Part shown: one piece after another, positions 34,760-45,076 of the stretch
Numbering within the stretch: the first letter of the stretch is position 1
Layout: every line of letters begins with the position of its first letter
DNA from: Artemisia argyi
Lineage: Eukaryota; Streptophyta; Magnoliopsida; Asterales; Asteraceae
NCBI GenBank assembly: GCA_030686995.1
Contig: CM060707.1
Location: 81,428,972-81,492,971 of the forward strand
Direction of reading: 5' to 3'
DNA length: 64,000 nucleotides
Notes under the pieces: generated by a model
What the model was told of the DNA's origin: nothing
Databases searched by the model: none
The model's input: only the letters and a program-made list of their open reading frames with translations
Translations under genes and position numbers: made by a program

Positions 34760-36543
34760 AAACATTTTTCAAGAAGATTCGAGAAGACGTTCTAGCTCCT
34801 CAGGAGTTAGGCTTCGCATGCCAATTCGTCGAACTAAATAGTCAAACCGTTCTTTTGGAAGGGCTTTAGTAAATAGATCGGCGAGTTGGTAATCTGTCTT
34901 CACGAAAAATAATTCAACAGTACCCTCTTCGTCTTAGAGTGATGTACGGGATTGCACGAGATGGCTATGGCACTTTTTGAGTCACAATACATAGGTATTC
35001 TGTCAAAAGTAAAGCCATTATCTGTGAGCTGTGTCCGCATCCAAAGAACTTGGGCACAACACGCAGATAGAGACACATACTCGGCTTCGGCGTTTGATAG
35101 CGCAGTACAATCCTGTTTCTTTGACGACCAGCTTACTAGCTTTTCACCCAAAAATTGTGCTCCACCTGATGTACTCTTTGCTGTAACTTGATCACCAGCA
35201 TGGTCTGCATCTGAAAATGCTATTAGATTAAACCCCGAATCCTTTGGATACCAAAGTCCCATGTTAATGGTGCTTCGTAGGTACCGAAAGATCCGTTTAA
35301 CCTCTTTGAGGTGAAGTTCTGTAGGCTTTGCCTGAAACCGTGCTAACAAACAAACAGCAAATTAAATATCGGGTCGGCTAGCAGTTAGGTACATGAGAGA
35401 ACCGATCATGCTCTGATATTTTTTCGGATCGATGGGTTTTCCAAACAAATCAGCACCTATTTTTGGTGAAGTGACCATTGGTGTACCAACAGAATCACAA
35501 TTTTCCATTCCATGTTTTTTTCAAAATCTCTATTGTATATTTAGCTTGATTGATAAAAATACCACGTGGGGATTGATGTATTTGTAAACCAAGAAAGAAT
35601 TTTAGTTCCCCCATCATGGACATTTCAAATTTGCTTTTCATGAGATTTTCAAAATGTTTTGAATGGTTAGGATTGGTTGATCCAAAAATAATGTCATCCA
35701 CGTAAATTTGAACGATCAAAATGTCATCTTTGAATTTTTTGATAAACAAGGTGTCATCAACCGTTCCTTTGGTGAAATTGTTTTTGAGCAAGAAAGATGA
35801 TAGTTCGTCATACCACGCTCTTGGAGCTTGTTTTAAACCATAAATGGCTTTCTTAAGCTTGTAGACGTAGTCTGGATGATCTTTGTCGATGAATCCCTCT
35901 GGCTGACTCACATACACTTCTTCTTTTAGAGTTCCATTCAAGAAAGCAGTCTTAATATCCATCTGATAGACTGTGATGTTTTTGTGAGCGGCATAGGCTA
36001 AGAAAATCCGGACTGCTTCAAGTCTAGCTACAGGCGCGAATGATTCCTCGAAATCTATCCCTTCTTCTTGTGGATAACCTTTAGCCATGAGACGAGCTTT
36101 GTTGCGAATAACAGTCATTTCTTCATCCAGTTTGTTCTTCCACAACCACTTGAGATCAAGAACACGTATATCAAGTGTTCGTTCAACAAGTTCCCAACTA
36201 TCATGTAACAGGTATTGAAGAAATTCCTCCTGCATCGCTTCCACAACCACATCGCTTCCACAACCTTTAGCCACGAGATTGAGCAAACGTAGATGCACAA
36301 TTCGAGATCGGTGGCAAGTTGTCTCCTTGTCTGAACTGGCTTTGAAGGTTCACCAATAATATGTTCTATTGGATGGTCTTTTGTCCATTGAAACGTAGAA
36401 GGGTACCTTGTGTGTAACAAATGTGTGTTAGATGGTTCTTGTAACCTTGAAGAAGATTCAGCAGAGTCTGTTGCAAACGGGTTTTCAAATACTTCTTCTT
36501 CTTCTTCTAACGTAACATCGTTTGAATTATTTGTTGGTTCTTC
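34760..36543 (-). pseudogene. Copia reverse transcriptase and RNase H (frameshifted)
   Basis: RT lies in 36298-35495: [30 protein letters not shown], the [11 protein letters not shown] motif and YVDDIIFG (the catalytic YVDD is intact). RNase H is in 35349-34900 (FSDADHAGDQ, KKQDCTALSNAEAEYVSLS) and ends in another frame at ~34905-34770 ([20 protein letters not shown]). Breaks: frameshift ~36290; frameshift ~35510 in a run of seven A; stop TAA ~35363 just after RPDI; frameshift ~34905. The protein segment between integrase and RT (36543-36300) follows a TAA at 36544. Four to five lesions make this non-functional. Confidence 0.85.
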
Positions 36544-38215
36544 TTAAAAATTTGTGTTTTGGTTTTGCTCATCAACTCTTGGTAGAACAGTTTCAAGTAC
36601 TGGAGTTGCTTGAGTAGATGTAGATGATGTTGATGTAGTTGGTGCTTCAGCTTCGATTGTTGTAGATGCATCCAGTGGTGGTGGTGGTGGTTGATTTTGA
36701 GCGAGTGCAGCGGAATGTTGTTGAGATGCATTTGTCGAAGTTCCACCAAAATATTCATCAAACATTAACTCAAAGAAATTTTCCAGTTCTTGTTCTGAAG
36801 GTTTGTCCGTGTTTGTTGAATGAGCTCCATTAGGCACGAGTCCTGAACTGATGTGTCCAGAAGTCTGACTGTTTGGTGCGGGTCCTAATCTGGTTTGATT
36901 AGAAGCCATTGGATTAAGCGCGGGTTCTAGAGCGTATCTCTCAGAAGCCATTTGTGAAATCTCGTCAAACTTCACATTCATCGTCTCCATTATCTTTTTC
37001 GTTATTCTATTATACACCCTGAATGCCCTCGAGTTTTCTGAATATCCAATGAAGATTCCAATATCACCCTTAGCTTTTAACTTTCCTAGATCTTCTCTGT
37101 CATTCGTCGGATAGCACAAAGCGCCAAACACGTGAAGGTAAGAGATGTCAGGTTTACGGTTGTTCACTAGCTCATATGGGGTTTTATTAAATCTCGGATG
37201 GACTAGGGATCGGTTTTGAGTAAAGCAAGCAGTGGCTACAGCATCAGCCCATAAGAATAGTGGTGCACTATAAAAAATCAGCATTGTGCGAGCAGCTTCC
37301 ACAAGAGCTCGGTTTCTTCTTTCAACTACCCCATTCTGCTGTGGAGTTCTAACAACTGATGTTTGATGTGTAATTCCAACATCTTCAAGGTAACTTCTTA
37401 ACTCCTGATTTGTGAATTCTGTGCCATTATCTGTTCTTATAATCCTTACTGGAGCTTGAAGTAGAACTTGAATACGCTTCAGAAAGGTGATGATGATGCC
37501 TGGTGCTTCGTCTTTTGATCTCAAAAACTTTACCCAATTATATCTTGAATAATCATCAACAATAACAAGAATATACTTCTTCCCATTAATGCTTTCAACT
37601 CTCATTGGGCCACATAAGTCCATGTGCAACATATGTAACCTTGCACTAGGTACGGTTTTGGGTTTATATGATGCTCTTTTACTTTTTCCTAGTTCGTATG
37701 ATGGACAAAGGTGTTCCTTGGTGTATTTGAACTTAGGAAGTCCGGTGACGATGTTGTCTTTGGCTAACTTGTTGATCGTGTCGAAATTGAGATGGGATAA
37801 TCTTCTATGCCACAGCCAGGACTTAGTTTCGGTTGCCCTTGTCATAAGACAAATTGGTGATGTAGAAGCCATTTGGTTGATGTCGATAGCATACAAGTTT
37901 GTACTACGATTACCAGTTAAGAGATCATCACCAACCAAATTTCTAATAAAAACCGTGTTTCTCCTGAATGCAACTTCTAAATCTGCATCACAAAACTGCC
38001 CAACTGAAAACAAGTTGTGTCCCAACCCTTCGACGTAGTAAACTCGAGTGATTAAAAAATTCCCAAACTGAAGATCTCCATAACCCTGAATAGCTGCTAC
38101 ATGATCATTTCCAAAGCGTACAGTTCCCATGAATTTCCAGATGAAATTGATCAGCAGCTTTAAATTCCCGGTCATGTGCTTGGAGCAACCCGAGTCGCCG
38201 ATCCAAAGACATAGT
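36544..38215 (-). pseudogene. Copia protease motif, GAG-pre-integrase and integrase
   Basis: The frame opens upstream of Met 38175 with the protease-type signature LWIGDSGCSKHMTG. Numbered from Met 38175: GAG-pre-integrase with WHRRLSHLN (~122-130); Asp 186 (MDLCGP), Asp 249 (RTDNG) and Glu 285 (VVERRNRA), i.e. an intact D-D(35)-E triad. The zinc finger is damaged: the C-x2-C pair of the family reads CPSY here (residues 157-160), a Cys-to-Tyr change. A Pro/Gln/Thr-rich linker leads to TAA at 36544. It is out of frame with the preceding ORF (38172-39854). Confidence 0.88.
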
Positions 38216-39854
38216 TCGATAACCTGCCAAGAACAGAAGAGTTTGTATTTGGAAACCGTATTGAATTTGGTTCTGTGGGGTTAGGGGTAAAATCAGAATC
38301 ACACTCATAGACAGTTGCTACTTGATTAGCTTGAGGTATTTCTACTTTGCCGTTCTTAAGAGTGAACTCTCTACCCGTTGGAATCCACATACAAAACTTA
38401 AGGTAGTTCCTAGGCATTCGACTAATAGTGGTAGTCCTAAATCGTGCAACTAATCTTTCTATAGATCTAGATCTAGCACTAGGTCTTTTTGGAACATTCT
38501 TCTGTTCAGGCGTAACATTCACATTCTTAGAAACACATTCATCATGAACATCATTGATTAAACATTTCTTGCATTTTAAACAAACAGAGTCATTACATGC
38601 ATTAGAACCAGTACTTTCGACATTACATTCAGATGAATCATGTTTCTTATTACAAAGCGATAAATTCCTAGGGTGTTCTTCTACTTCTTCAACTTTATTC
38701 TTGCTACTACTCGTAGAGGCAGACGAGACTCTATTGTTCCTTGTATTGCTCCTAGGCTTTAGTCTGCTGCTCCTATAGGTGCTTTCTAATCCTGTAGAAG
38801 GTAAGGCACACGCATTAGGATTTATATTGTTGTCCTTTTTAGCGTCACTAGACTCTTTAGAATTATCCTTTTTGCACGCATATGTCTTAGATGTTGAGGC
38901 AGACGCACTAGTGGGACTAATCCTAAAAAGGCCAGGTGCTATCACTTTTGGTGTTTCGACAACCGCTTTTCCTTTATCAAAAATCTTAACATTTTCACTT
39001 TTCTTAGGCAAAGGTGTTGGAGTGACTGGTTTTGTCAAATCCTTTTTCTCATCGACTTTTGGAGCAAACCGTGAAATTGACATTTTTGGTTTTAGAACTG
39101 TGTTTGAAACATTTGGTTTCTCCGAAGTCAATGGTTTTGCAAACTTAGTTTCCTCACCATTTCCTTTTTGACTTTCAAGCTGAGCCCTCAAAAGATCATT
39201 TTGCTCTTTCATATTCTTTAAGGCACGCTCATACGACAACTTGTCATACTTGCATTCTTCCTTTTTTCGATCAAGTTGTTTAAAATATGAGACATTTTCT
39301 TTTTCAAGCTTTATAAGAGCATTTTCATATTTTGAAACAATTGCGGAGGTCTCAGCTCTTAGTCGTTCATCATCTTGAACAGAATATGTTTGTAAAATGA
39401 TGGACATAATGTCTGTGGTCATAACAGCTTCGAAGAGAGAATCATTCAGGTTTTCCAAAACATTCATGTTTTCACGAGTATCATTAGCTTCGTTTACCCA
39501 GGATTTGTGGTCCTTGACAAAGTCGGCAATTTCTTTTAAGAAAGCTTGTTCAAAATGGATTACCCTCGCACTGATGTTATTCAGTGGGATAGTAATTTCG
39601 TTTTCAAAAACCTTTTTCTGCTCAATATGAAAACTGGAATGCCAGTTGTTAATACTGATTGTAGTTTTAGAATTAACAATATTTTGAAGTTCTTGAATTC
39701 TCTTTTTAACGTCATCCAGAATGTCTCTAGCCTCACTTGTATTAAAAGTGTTGTTAGAAGACATTTGTTCCATTTTTGAAAGAGATTTGGAAACAATTAC
39801 TTTCTTAGAAAACATTTTTGAGAATGGTCGTTTTACGTTCTTTTTGTGGAACAA
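38172..39854 (-). CDS. Copia gag-pol linker ORF with coiled coil and Cys-rich motif
   Basis: A 560-codon frame overlapping the end of gag by 50 nt in the +1 frame. The first ~260 residues are Lys/Glu-rich and likely coiled coil (KKRIQELQN, KYENALIKLEKEN). Residues ~390-460 are Cys-rich with SVCLKCKKCLIND. The end runs past the protease region in the wrong frame. In related Asteraceae elements this is part of one gag-pol frame, so the overlap may be a 1-nt indel or a programmed +1 shift; I favour an indel because the other pol breaks are plainly damage. Confidence 0.6.
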   Translation of the reverse strand: MFHKKNVKRPFSKMFSKKVIVSKSLSKMEQMSSNNTFNTSEARDILDDVKKRIQELQNIVNSKTTISINNWHSSFHIEQKKVFENEITIPLNNISARVIHFEQAFLKEIADFVKDHKSWVNEANDTRENMNVLENLNDSLFEAVMTTDIMSIILQTYSVQDDERLRAETSAIVSKYENALIKLEKENVSYFKQLDRKKEECKYDKLSYERALKNMKEQNDLLRAQLESQKGNGEETKFAKPLTSEKPNVSNTVLKPKMSISRFAPKVDEKKDLTKPVTPTPLPKKSENVKIFDKGKAVVETPKVIAPGLFRISPTSASASTSKTYACKKDNSKESSDAKKDNNINPNACALPSTGLESTYRSSRLKPRSNTRNNRVSSASTSSSKNKVEEVEEHPRNLSLCNKKHDSSECNVESTGSNACNDSVCLKCKKCLINDVHDECVSKNVNVTPEQKNVPKRPSARSRSIERLVARFRTTTISRMPRNYLKFCMWIPTGREFTLKNGKVEIPQANQVATVYECDSDFTPNPTEPNSIRFPNTNSSVLGRLSNYVFGSATRVAPST

Positions 39855-42408
39855 AAGTAATTCCCGAAAGTTTGTTCAATTTGTTGTAATCAATGGGTTT
39901 CAAATCCTGTTGTTTCATTTTATTTATGCTCTCTTCGACATGTTCTATCGTTTGCACAGAATCCCGAACGACGGGAGGATCATGTTTAGTATAAATCACA
40001 TTACCATTATACAAAACATTCTGTTCTTGCTGAGCTTTCTTGAGATTACTGGGGGTGTTGTTACCAAGAGCCACTTTATGTTTCGTATGGTAAATCAGAT
40101 TAGTTTGATTTGAAATCATTTTCATTGTTTGACTTGACTGACCCGACTTAACCACTAATTCTTCTAAATGTGCTATCATGTGTTCTGACTCTACGATTTC
40201 AGCCAAAAGTTTGTCTTCTTTCTTTGCAAAGTCCTTTTTCAGCTCGTCCCTTTCTTTTTCAAGATTGGTATAAGCTGATTTTTGTTTAGAAAGTTGGTTT
40301 TGTAAATCTGAAATTTCCGCGTTTAAAGATTTTATCTTTTTGAAAGAATTAACATCAAGTGTATCAAACTTGAGTTGCAATTGTTTTTCCCTTGAAACGG
40401 AATTTTGATAACCAGTTTCTAATTCAGACAATCTTTTGTTATGAAATTCAAAAGCTTTAACGTTTTCTTTGTAACTCTCAAGCTCAGCGGTCAATTTAAC
40501 ATTCGCGGCCTTAACATCGCGATTGACCTTTTTCACATTCTCAATTTCAATACGACAATTATTCAATAATGATTCAAACAAAGCACGTGTTTCCTCATCA
40601 TTCTCAGCATGCTGTGAAACGAAGCCTCCATTATGATTCACATCTGGAGTTGCTGAAGGAGTATTGCTACTACTTGGCGTGTCCAGGTATGTATCATAAG
40701 TGGGTGCTAACTTCTCAGAATGTTGTTCCTCATGAGGAGACATATCAAATATATCATTATTGTGACATGTGTTGAAGTTTGATACCTCAGATGGTGCATT
40801 GGTGTCATAAACAGGAAGTGTGTCAGAATCCGTGTCATACTTAGCTTCCTGAAGATTCGCCATAAATATGCAGTTATCATCGATATCCTCTCTATCTTCC
40901 ATGTCATCCATAAGAGCCATAAAATCATTCTCCTCTGCGTTCAATTGAAACCCTGCCTGAACCTTTTGTGCCAACATCACTGCTTTCTGCAAGTACTCTA
41001 GATCTTTCTTGTTCGGCTTAGTAGGACAGTTCCTTGCTATATGACCTACACCCTGACAGTTGAAACACTTAACCGGATTACCCTGATTCACATTTCCCAA
41101 ATTCCCAACTACTGGAGCTGCAACATTTCTATTCTGATTACCCATTGCCTGATTACCAACATTCTGACCTCTCTGATTTCCAACAAACTGACCCAAGTGA
41201 TTCCCTACATACTGACCATACTGATTTCCTGCATTCTGATTCCCTACATTCAGCATATTCTGATTCCCCATGTTAATTCTAGTAGCATATCCTTGCTGAT
41301 TCCCATAAACTCCAACCATTTGGCCTCCGTTGCCCATATTGAAACTCGGCTGAGCAATCTGCTTGTTGCGAGTGTTCGATGAAATCCTTTGGTTGTTGTT
41401 TGTTGGTGTAGAATAACGTCCTTGGAATGCCTTTGACAGAAAAACAAACGCTTGGGTCAATGCTGCAGTAGCTTCATCATTTTCAGTGAATTCTGGTTCT
41501 TGGAATTGTTGGTATTGCTGTTGTGGAATAACATGTTGTTGTTGCTGTGGGTAGAACTGTTGTTGGTAGACCGGTGTTGGTTGTTGAATGTATGATGGTT
41601 GCATGTAGTTGTGAGTGGAAGATGATGATGATTGTTGTGTGTTCACTGGTAGCAGTGTTGGTGTAGTAGCAATTAATGCAAGAGGATCATGATTCTTTGC
41701 CAATCTTTCTTTCCTTACTTCATTAGCCTCAGCTTGGTTTTGCTTCAAAAAGTCATAGAGTTGATCATAATTCACCTTATGTAAATCCTTTGTTTGATTG
41801 ACAATTGTAACATAACGACCCCATTCTTCTGGAAGATTATTGATGAATTTGATGTTTGTTGCAATTGTTCGAAGTGTCGACTTGTTTCTGATTAACTCAT
41901 TAATCAAAGTGCAAAACCTTGTGTAGTAGGATTCAATCTGTTCACCTTTAGTGGATGTGAAATTCTCCCATTCAGTAAGAAGTTTGTTCTCAACGTCTTG
42001 TTGTCCAATCTCTGTTCCATGACATATCCTTCTAACACGTTCCCACATAGCATGAGCAGTTTCACAGCTGTCGACCGCAGCAAAGATCTCCCGTGGTAAT
42101 CCAAGTTGGATTAAATGCATTGCCATATCATCTGCGGCGATCTGCTTCTTGTCTTCATCTGTGTAATCTGCTTCTGTTTGTTCACGCACGAATGGTTGAG
42201 TAGGAGGTGTTGTACTTGGATTGCCTTCAATTTGAACTTGTATAGGCATAAATGGACCATTTGTAATGGAGTTGATCATTAATTTACCATCAGGCTTTGT
42301 TTTGATGTAACGAAGCATGCGGCTTGTCCATGGGAGATATTCACCTTTTTCAAGCATTGGAGGTCGGTTTTCTGCACCGGCTGCATGAATGTCTTGCTGA
42401 GTTGCCAT
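39805..42408 (-). CDS. gag: Copia Gag, intact 867-codon frame
   Basis: Starts MATQQDIHAAGAENRPPMLE, the usual opening of SIRE/Maximus-type Gag in Asteraceae. Residues ~20-240 form the copia gag domain (GEYLPWTSRMLRYI, NLPEEWGRYVTIVNQTKDLH). Next is a Gln-rich linker (~255-310), a Gly/Asn-rich repeat with many GNQ units (~350-440), a CCHC zinc knuckle CFNCQGVGHIARNC (~446-459), an acidic stretch, and a long C-terminal coiled coil (~600-770). It packages element RNA in virus-like particles in related elements. No stop or shift is seen, so it is the best-preserved gene of this element. Confidence 0.88.
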   Translation of the reverse strand: MATQQDIHAAGAENRPPMLEKGEYLPWTSRMLRYIKTKPDGKLMINSITNGPFMPIQVQIEGNPSTTPPTQPFVREQTEADYTDEDKKQIAADDMAMHLIQLGLPREIFAAVDSCETAHAMWERVRRICHGTEIGQQDVENKLLTEWENFTSTKGEQIESYYTRFCTLINELIRNKSTLRTIATNIKFINNLPEEWGRYVTIVNQTKDLHKVNYDQLYDFLKQNQAEANEVRKERLAKNHDPLALIATTPTLLPVNTQQSSSSSTHNYMQPSYIQQPTPVYQQQFYPQQQQHVIPQQQYQQFQEPEFTENDEATAALTQAFVFLSKAFQGRYSTPTNNNQRISSNTRNKQIAQPSFNMGNGGQMVGVYGNQQGYATRINMGNQNMLNVGNQNAGNQYGQYVGNHLGQFVGNQRGQNVGNQAMGNQNRNVAAPVVGNLGNVNQGNPVKCFNCQGVGHIARNCPTKPNKKDLEYLQKAVMLAQKVQAGFQLNAEENDFMALMDDMEDREDIDDNCIFMANLQEAKYDTDSDTLPVYDTNAPSEVSNFNTCHNNDIFDMSPHEEQHSEKLAPTYDTYLDTPSSSNTPSATPDVNHNGGFVSQHAENDEETRALFESLLNNCRIEIENVKKVNRDVKAANVKLTAELESYKENVKAFEFHNKRLSELETGYQNSVSREKQLQLKFDTLDVNSFKKIKSLNAEISDLQNQLSKQKSAYTNLEKERDELKKDFAKKEDKLLAEIVESEHMIAHLEELVVKSGQSSQTMKMISNQTNLIYHTKHKVALGNNTPSNLKKAQQEQNVLYNGNVIYTKHDPPVVRDSVQTIEHVEESINKMKQQDLKPIDYNKLNKLSGITFVPQKERKTTILKNVF

Positions 42409-42703
42409 TGATGAAGTGTAGATTGATAAAGTTGATTCTTGGATCGTTCCAATGAAGTAAGAGTTGTGATTAGTGTAAGTTGATGCTAGTTTTTATGATG
42501 AAAAATTTGATCTTAAACCTTAAGACCTTAATAACTTCTTCTCGGAGCGTTTTTAGGCCTCGAAACTTGGGTTGAATGAATAAATTGATTCAACGTGTCC
42601 TTCTTCTCTGTTTCACGGTCGTTTTGACAGCTGATTCGTCGAAAACGGAGTTACGGTTCAAAAGTTATGGCCGTTTGAAGTTTGGTTGTCAAAAGTCAAA
42701 ACT

Positions 42704-42881
42704 TACGCGTAAAGCTTGATCTTACGCGTAAACCTTGAATAATCTTACGCGTAAGATGTTATGCGTAACCTTTAAGTTATGCGTAAGATCTAAAGTTATG
42801 CGTAAACCTTGAATAATCTTACGCATAACATTCTTATGCATAAACTTTAAGTTTACGCGTAAAATCAAAGTCTACGCATAA
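42704..42881. repeat. Array of ten TTAYGCRTAA palindromes in the copia leader
   Basis: 10-bp palindromes start at 42704, 42722, 42745, 42759, 42777, 42796, 42819, 42834, 42853 and 42872 (the last begins C). Four are TTACGCGTAA; the rest differ by C-to-T or G-to-A within the central CpG. They are separated by 4-13 bp of related AT-rich spacer and lie ~300 bp upstream of the gag start codon. Confidence 0.9.
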
Positions 42882-42890
42882 ACAATATTG

Positions 42891-43212
42891 TGTTAGCCTC
42901 ACTTTTTTATAAAGATAACGTCACACATGTGAATTGGACTAGATTAGTAACAAGTAGTACCCGCAGGGACTACTATTGTACACTAGGCAAAGTAATGTTG
43001 TAATGAGCCTATAAATACCCCTCATGACTCTCCATGAGGGGTGTGGGAAATTGTGTAACTTTACTTTCATCTTAATATTATCCTTTTTCTTCACCCTCTC
43101 TCTACTTTATCTCTCTAAACCAAACATGGATTTCATTTATAATCATCAACCTCGACCTCCCGAATCACATAAAAGTCATTACTTTTCGGTCTTACAATTG
43201 GCATCAGAGCCT
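42891..43212 (+). repeat. LTR-primer-site relic embedded in the copia leader, opposite strand
   Basis: A 306-bp segment with TG...CA ends (TGTTAGCCTC...GTCTTACA) carries a plus-strand TATA box (CCTATAAATACC, ~43010). It is followed three bases later by TGGCATCAGAGCC (43199), one mismatch from the iMet site and the same form used by element F. It reads opposite to the copia element. Only one LTR is present and no 5-bp TSD is clear. Confidence 0.45.
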
Positions 43213-43539
43213 CGTTGTGTTGTTTTGATGATTTTTTGTGGTTCGTATCATGTTTTGAAGCTGTTGTACACATATTTTTATGGATCTAAATTTTTTTTTT
43301 CTTATCCTTTGCTGTTAACAGTTTTCTTTAAACATTATTTTTATGTATCCCATTTGGTCAACAAAAATTTTATGCTTTCTTGGTTTTATAACTGTTTCAT
43401 ACAGTTTATTATATGACTTTTTATAACCGTTTAACCGTTTATTATAAGTCAAAACTTTTTGAAGAAAAAGTGCATAAATGAATGAAAAATGCAACTTTTT
43501 AACAAAAAACTTGATAAAAACACACCTAAATCATTGTTA

Positions 43540-43553
43540 GGCGATTGATACCA
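43540..43553 (-). other. Primer-binding site of the copia element
   Basis: The minus strand reads TGGTATCAATCGCC two bases after the 5' LTR; TGGTATCA matches initiator tRNA-Met, the following bases only in part. Confidence 0.7.
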
Positions 43554-43555
43554 CT

Positions 43556-43962
43556 TGTAGGACCTTAGATTTATCAACTTTAACACAAATATAAGAACTA
43601 GATGAAGTAAAGATGGTGACTTGATGACATATATGTGTGGCGTTAATATGTATAAAGAGAATAAGAGATGAAGAGAACTTTTATTAAAAACACGCACAAT
43701 ACACACACAAGCACACACCTCAAATGAGCCTTTGAGGTGTTTATATAGTTCTTAACATGATGCCTTAAGAGGCTTTCCATGGGCTTGGTCTTGGGCTTGG
43801 TTTTCTTTTACATATAAGGGCTTATATTACATAACACATGACATATTAGCTTACCAAGACCAAGGCCCATTGACTATTCTAATAACAAAAACTACGACAC
43901 ATTACAATGTTACAATAAATGAGAATGACCATCACTTTTTAATATAATTTTTAATGCTAACA
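43556..43962 (-). repeat. 5' LTR of the copia element
   Basis: 407 bp, matching 31816-32222 with six substitutions. Confidence 0.92.
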
Positions 43963-43967
43963 GTGTG

Positions 43968-44151
43968 ACTGAGACTTTGGATGCTGTTGACTATTGAAAG
44001 TGTTTGTCTTTGAATAAGAAAATCTACCAAAAACGAGAATTGCATAGTTTACTTATCAACCAGTTTGATTAGAATTGACTGGATTAAACACGCCTAATTT
44101 ATGTTTTTGGGGTTTGGAGGAGAATGATAATTTTGTGGGTAGTTATCATTT
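43968..44151. other. Interior of the Mutator-like element, right side
   Basis: Unique sequence between the copia TSD and the right TIR; no ORF. Confidence 0.5.
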
Positions 44152-44356
44152 TTGGGCCCTTAAGTTTTATAAAAGTTTATTTTAGCAAAGTTGTAGAATT
44201 AAGGAAATGGTCGTTAGTGGGTTAACAAAAAGTGAGAAAAAAAAAACCTAAATCCGCTAAAAATAAAGGTTGGGCGCCTTTATGTGAAAGAAAAAAAGTG
44301 GTGTACCTTGATTGAAAATAGACCCTAAGTTGAGTGCCTTTTTGTGCCATTTGCCC
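44152..44356 (-). repeat. Right TIR of the Mutator-like element
   Basis: Inverted copy of 30870-31075, imperfect beyond the outer 35 bases. Confidence 0.8.
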
Positions 44357-44523
44357 TTTTTTTTAGCTAAAAACTTGTTTTGTCCATTTTTCCAACTTAG
44401 ATCAGCTTTAGATTAGTAGCAATTGTAGTTTAAGAGTAGTTTTAATCACAATCAAGTAGTTTTAGAGATTTTCAAATAGTTTTCTTAAAATCCTAACTTA
44501 AAATTGCCATAATAAGTAGTATA

Positions 44524-44526
<3 letters not shown>

Positions 44527-44568
<42 letters not shown>
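44527..44568. repeat. Poly(A) tract, 42 bases
   Basis: An uninterrupted A run. No retroposon body or TSD was recognised beside it. Confidence 0.95.
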
Positions 44569-44570
<2 letters not shown>

Positions 44571-45061
44571 AGTTTAGGCCATCTTTAGTTGTAATTTTTA
44601 TCTAAAACTTGCTCAATATAGTTTATAATAGTTGCTCAACATCTGGTATCCTTGCTTTATTAGTCAAAAACCACTTTTTTTTTTCAACCCACTGCTCATC
44701 AGCCCATCTATCTCAACATGGCTTTTTCAAATGCATTTTCTAGCTTATCTACTTATCAAAATAGTTTAAAAGTTGCTCCTTTATGATCCCTAGTTGCTAT
44801 TATTTATATGTTTCTAGCTTATATTCCCTAGCTTAACCATTTACTTGTCTTAATCATAGCTTAAAAATACATAGTTAGGCTGCTTTCATAAGATTCAAAA
44901 TATTCCAATAAGTGCTTATCTGTCAGACTTTAGAAGCTTTTTTCTTAGTGTAAAAGTAGTTGAAATTATCCCATATTGATTTTCTAAGTAGTTTTCTTGT
45001 TAAACTTAACCTTTTTGAGCTTTTGTATGGATTGACTTTTAGTATAGATTCGAACCTGTAA

Positions 45062-45076
45062 CCCCCCCCCCCCCCC
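45062..45076. repeat. Poly(C) tract, 15 bases
   Basis: An uninterrupted C run in AT-rich surroundings. Confidence 0.95.

Larger units (their letters stand above)
31816..43962 (-). mobile_element. Ty1/copia element, SIRE/Maximus type, defective
   Basis: Two 407-bp LTRs with TGTTAGCA...CCTACA ends in element sense, an iMet-like primer site, gag, protease, integrase, RT, RNase H in copia order, and a PPT. The flanking 5 bases are gtgta (31811-31815) and gtgtg (43963-43967), a TSD with one transition. The LTRs show 6 differences in 407 bp (~1.5%). The 12.1-kb length, long coiled-coil gag and long 3' tail fit the SIRE/Maximus lineage. Confidence 0.9.
30870..44356. mobile_element. Mutator-like (MULE) non-autonomous element carrying a copia insertion
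   Basis: Terminal inverted repeats of ~205 bp begin gggcaaatggcacaaaaagg at 30870 and end with its complement at 44356. The 9 flanking bases are attttttta (30861-30869) and tttttttta (44357-44365), one mismatch, as expected for a 9-bp Mutator-type TSD (though both are T-rich). Without the copia element it is ~1.3 kb. No transposase is visible. Confidence 0.75.

Noticed and set aside
44527..44568. LINE or SINE 3' poly(A) tail
   Set aside because: No RT or endonuclease sequence, no Pol III boxes and no flanking duplication were found next to the A run.
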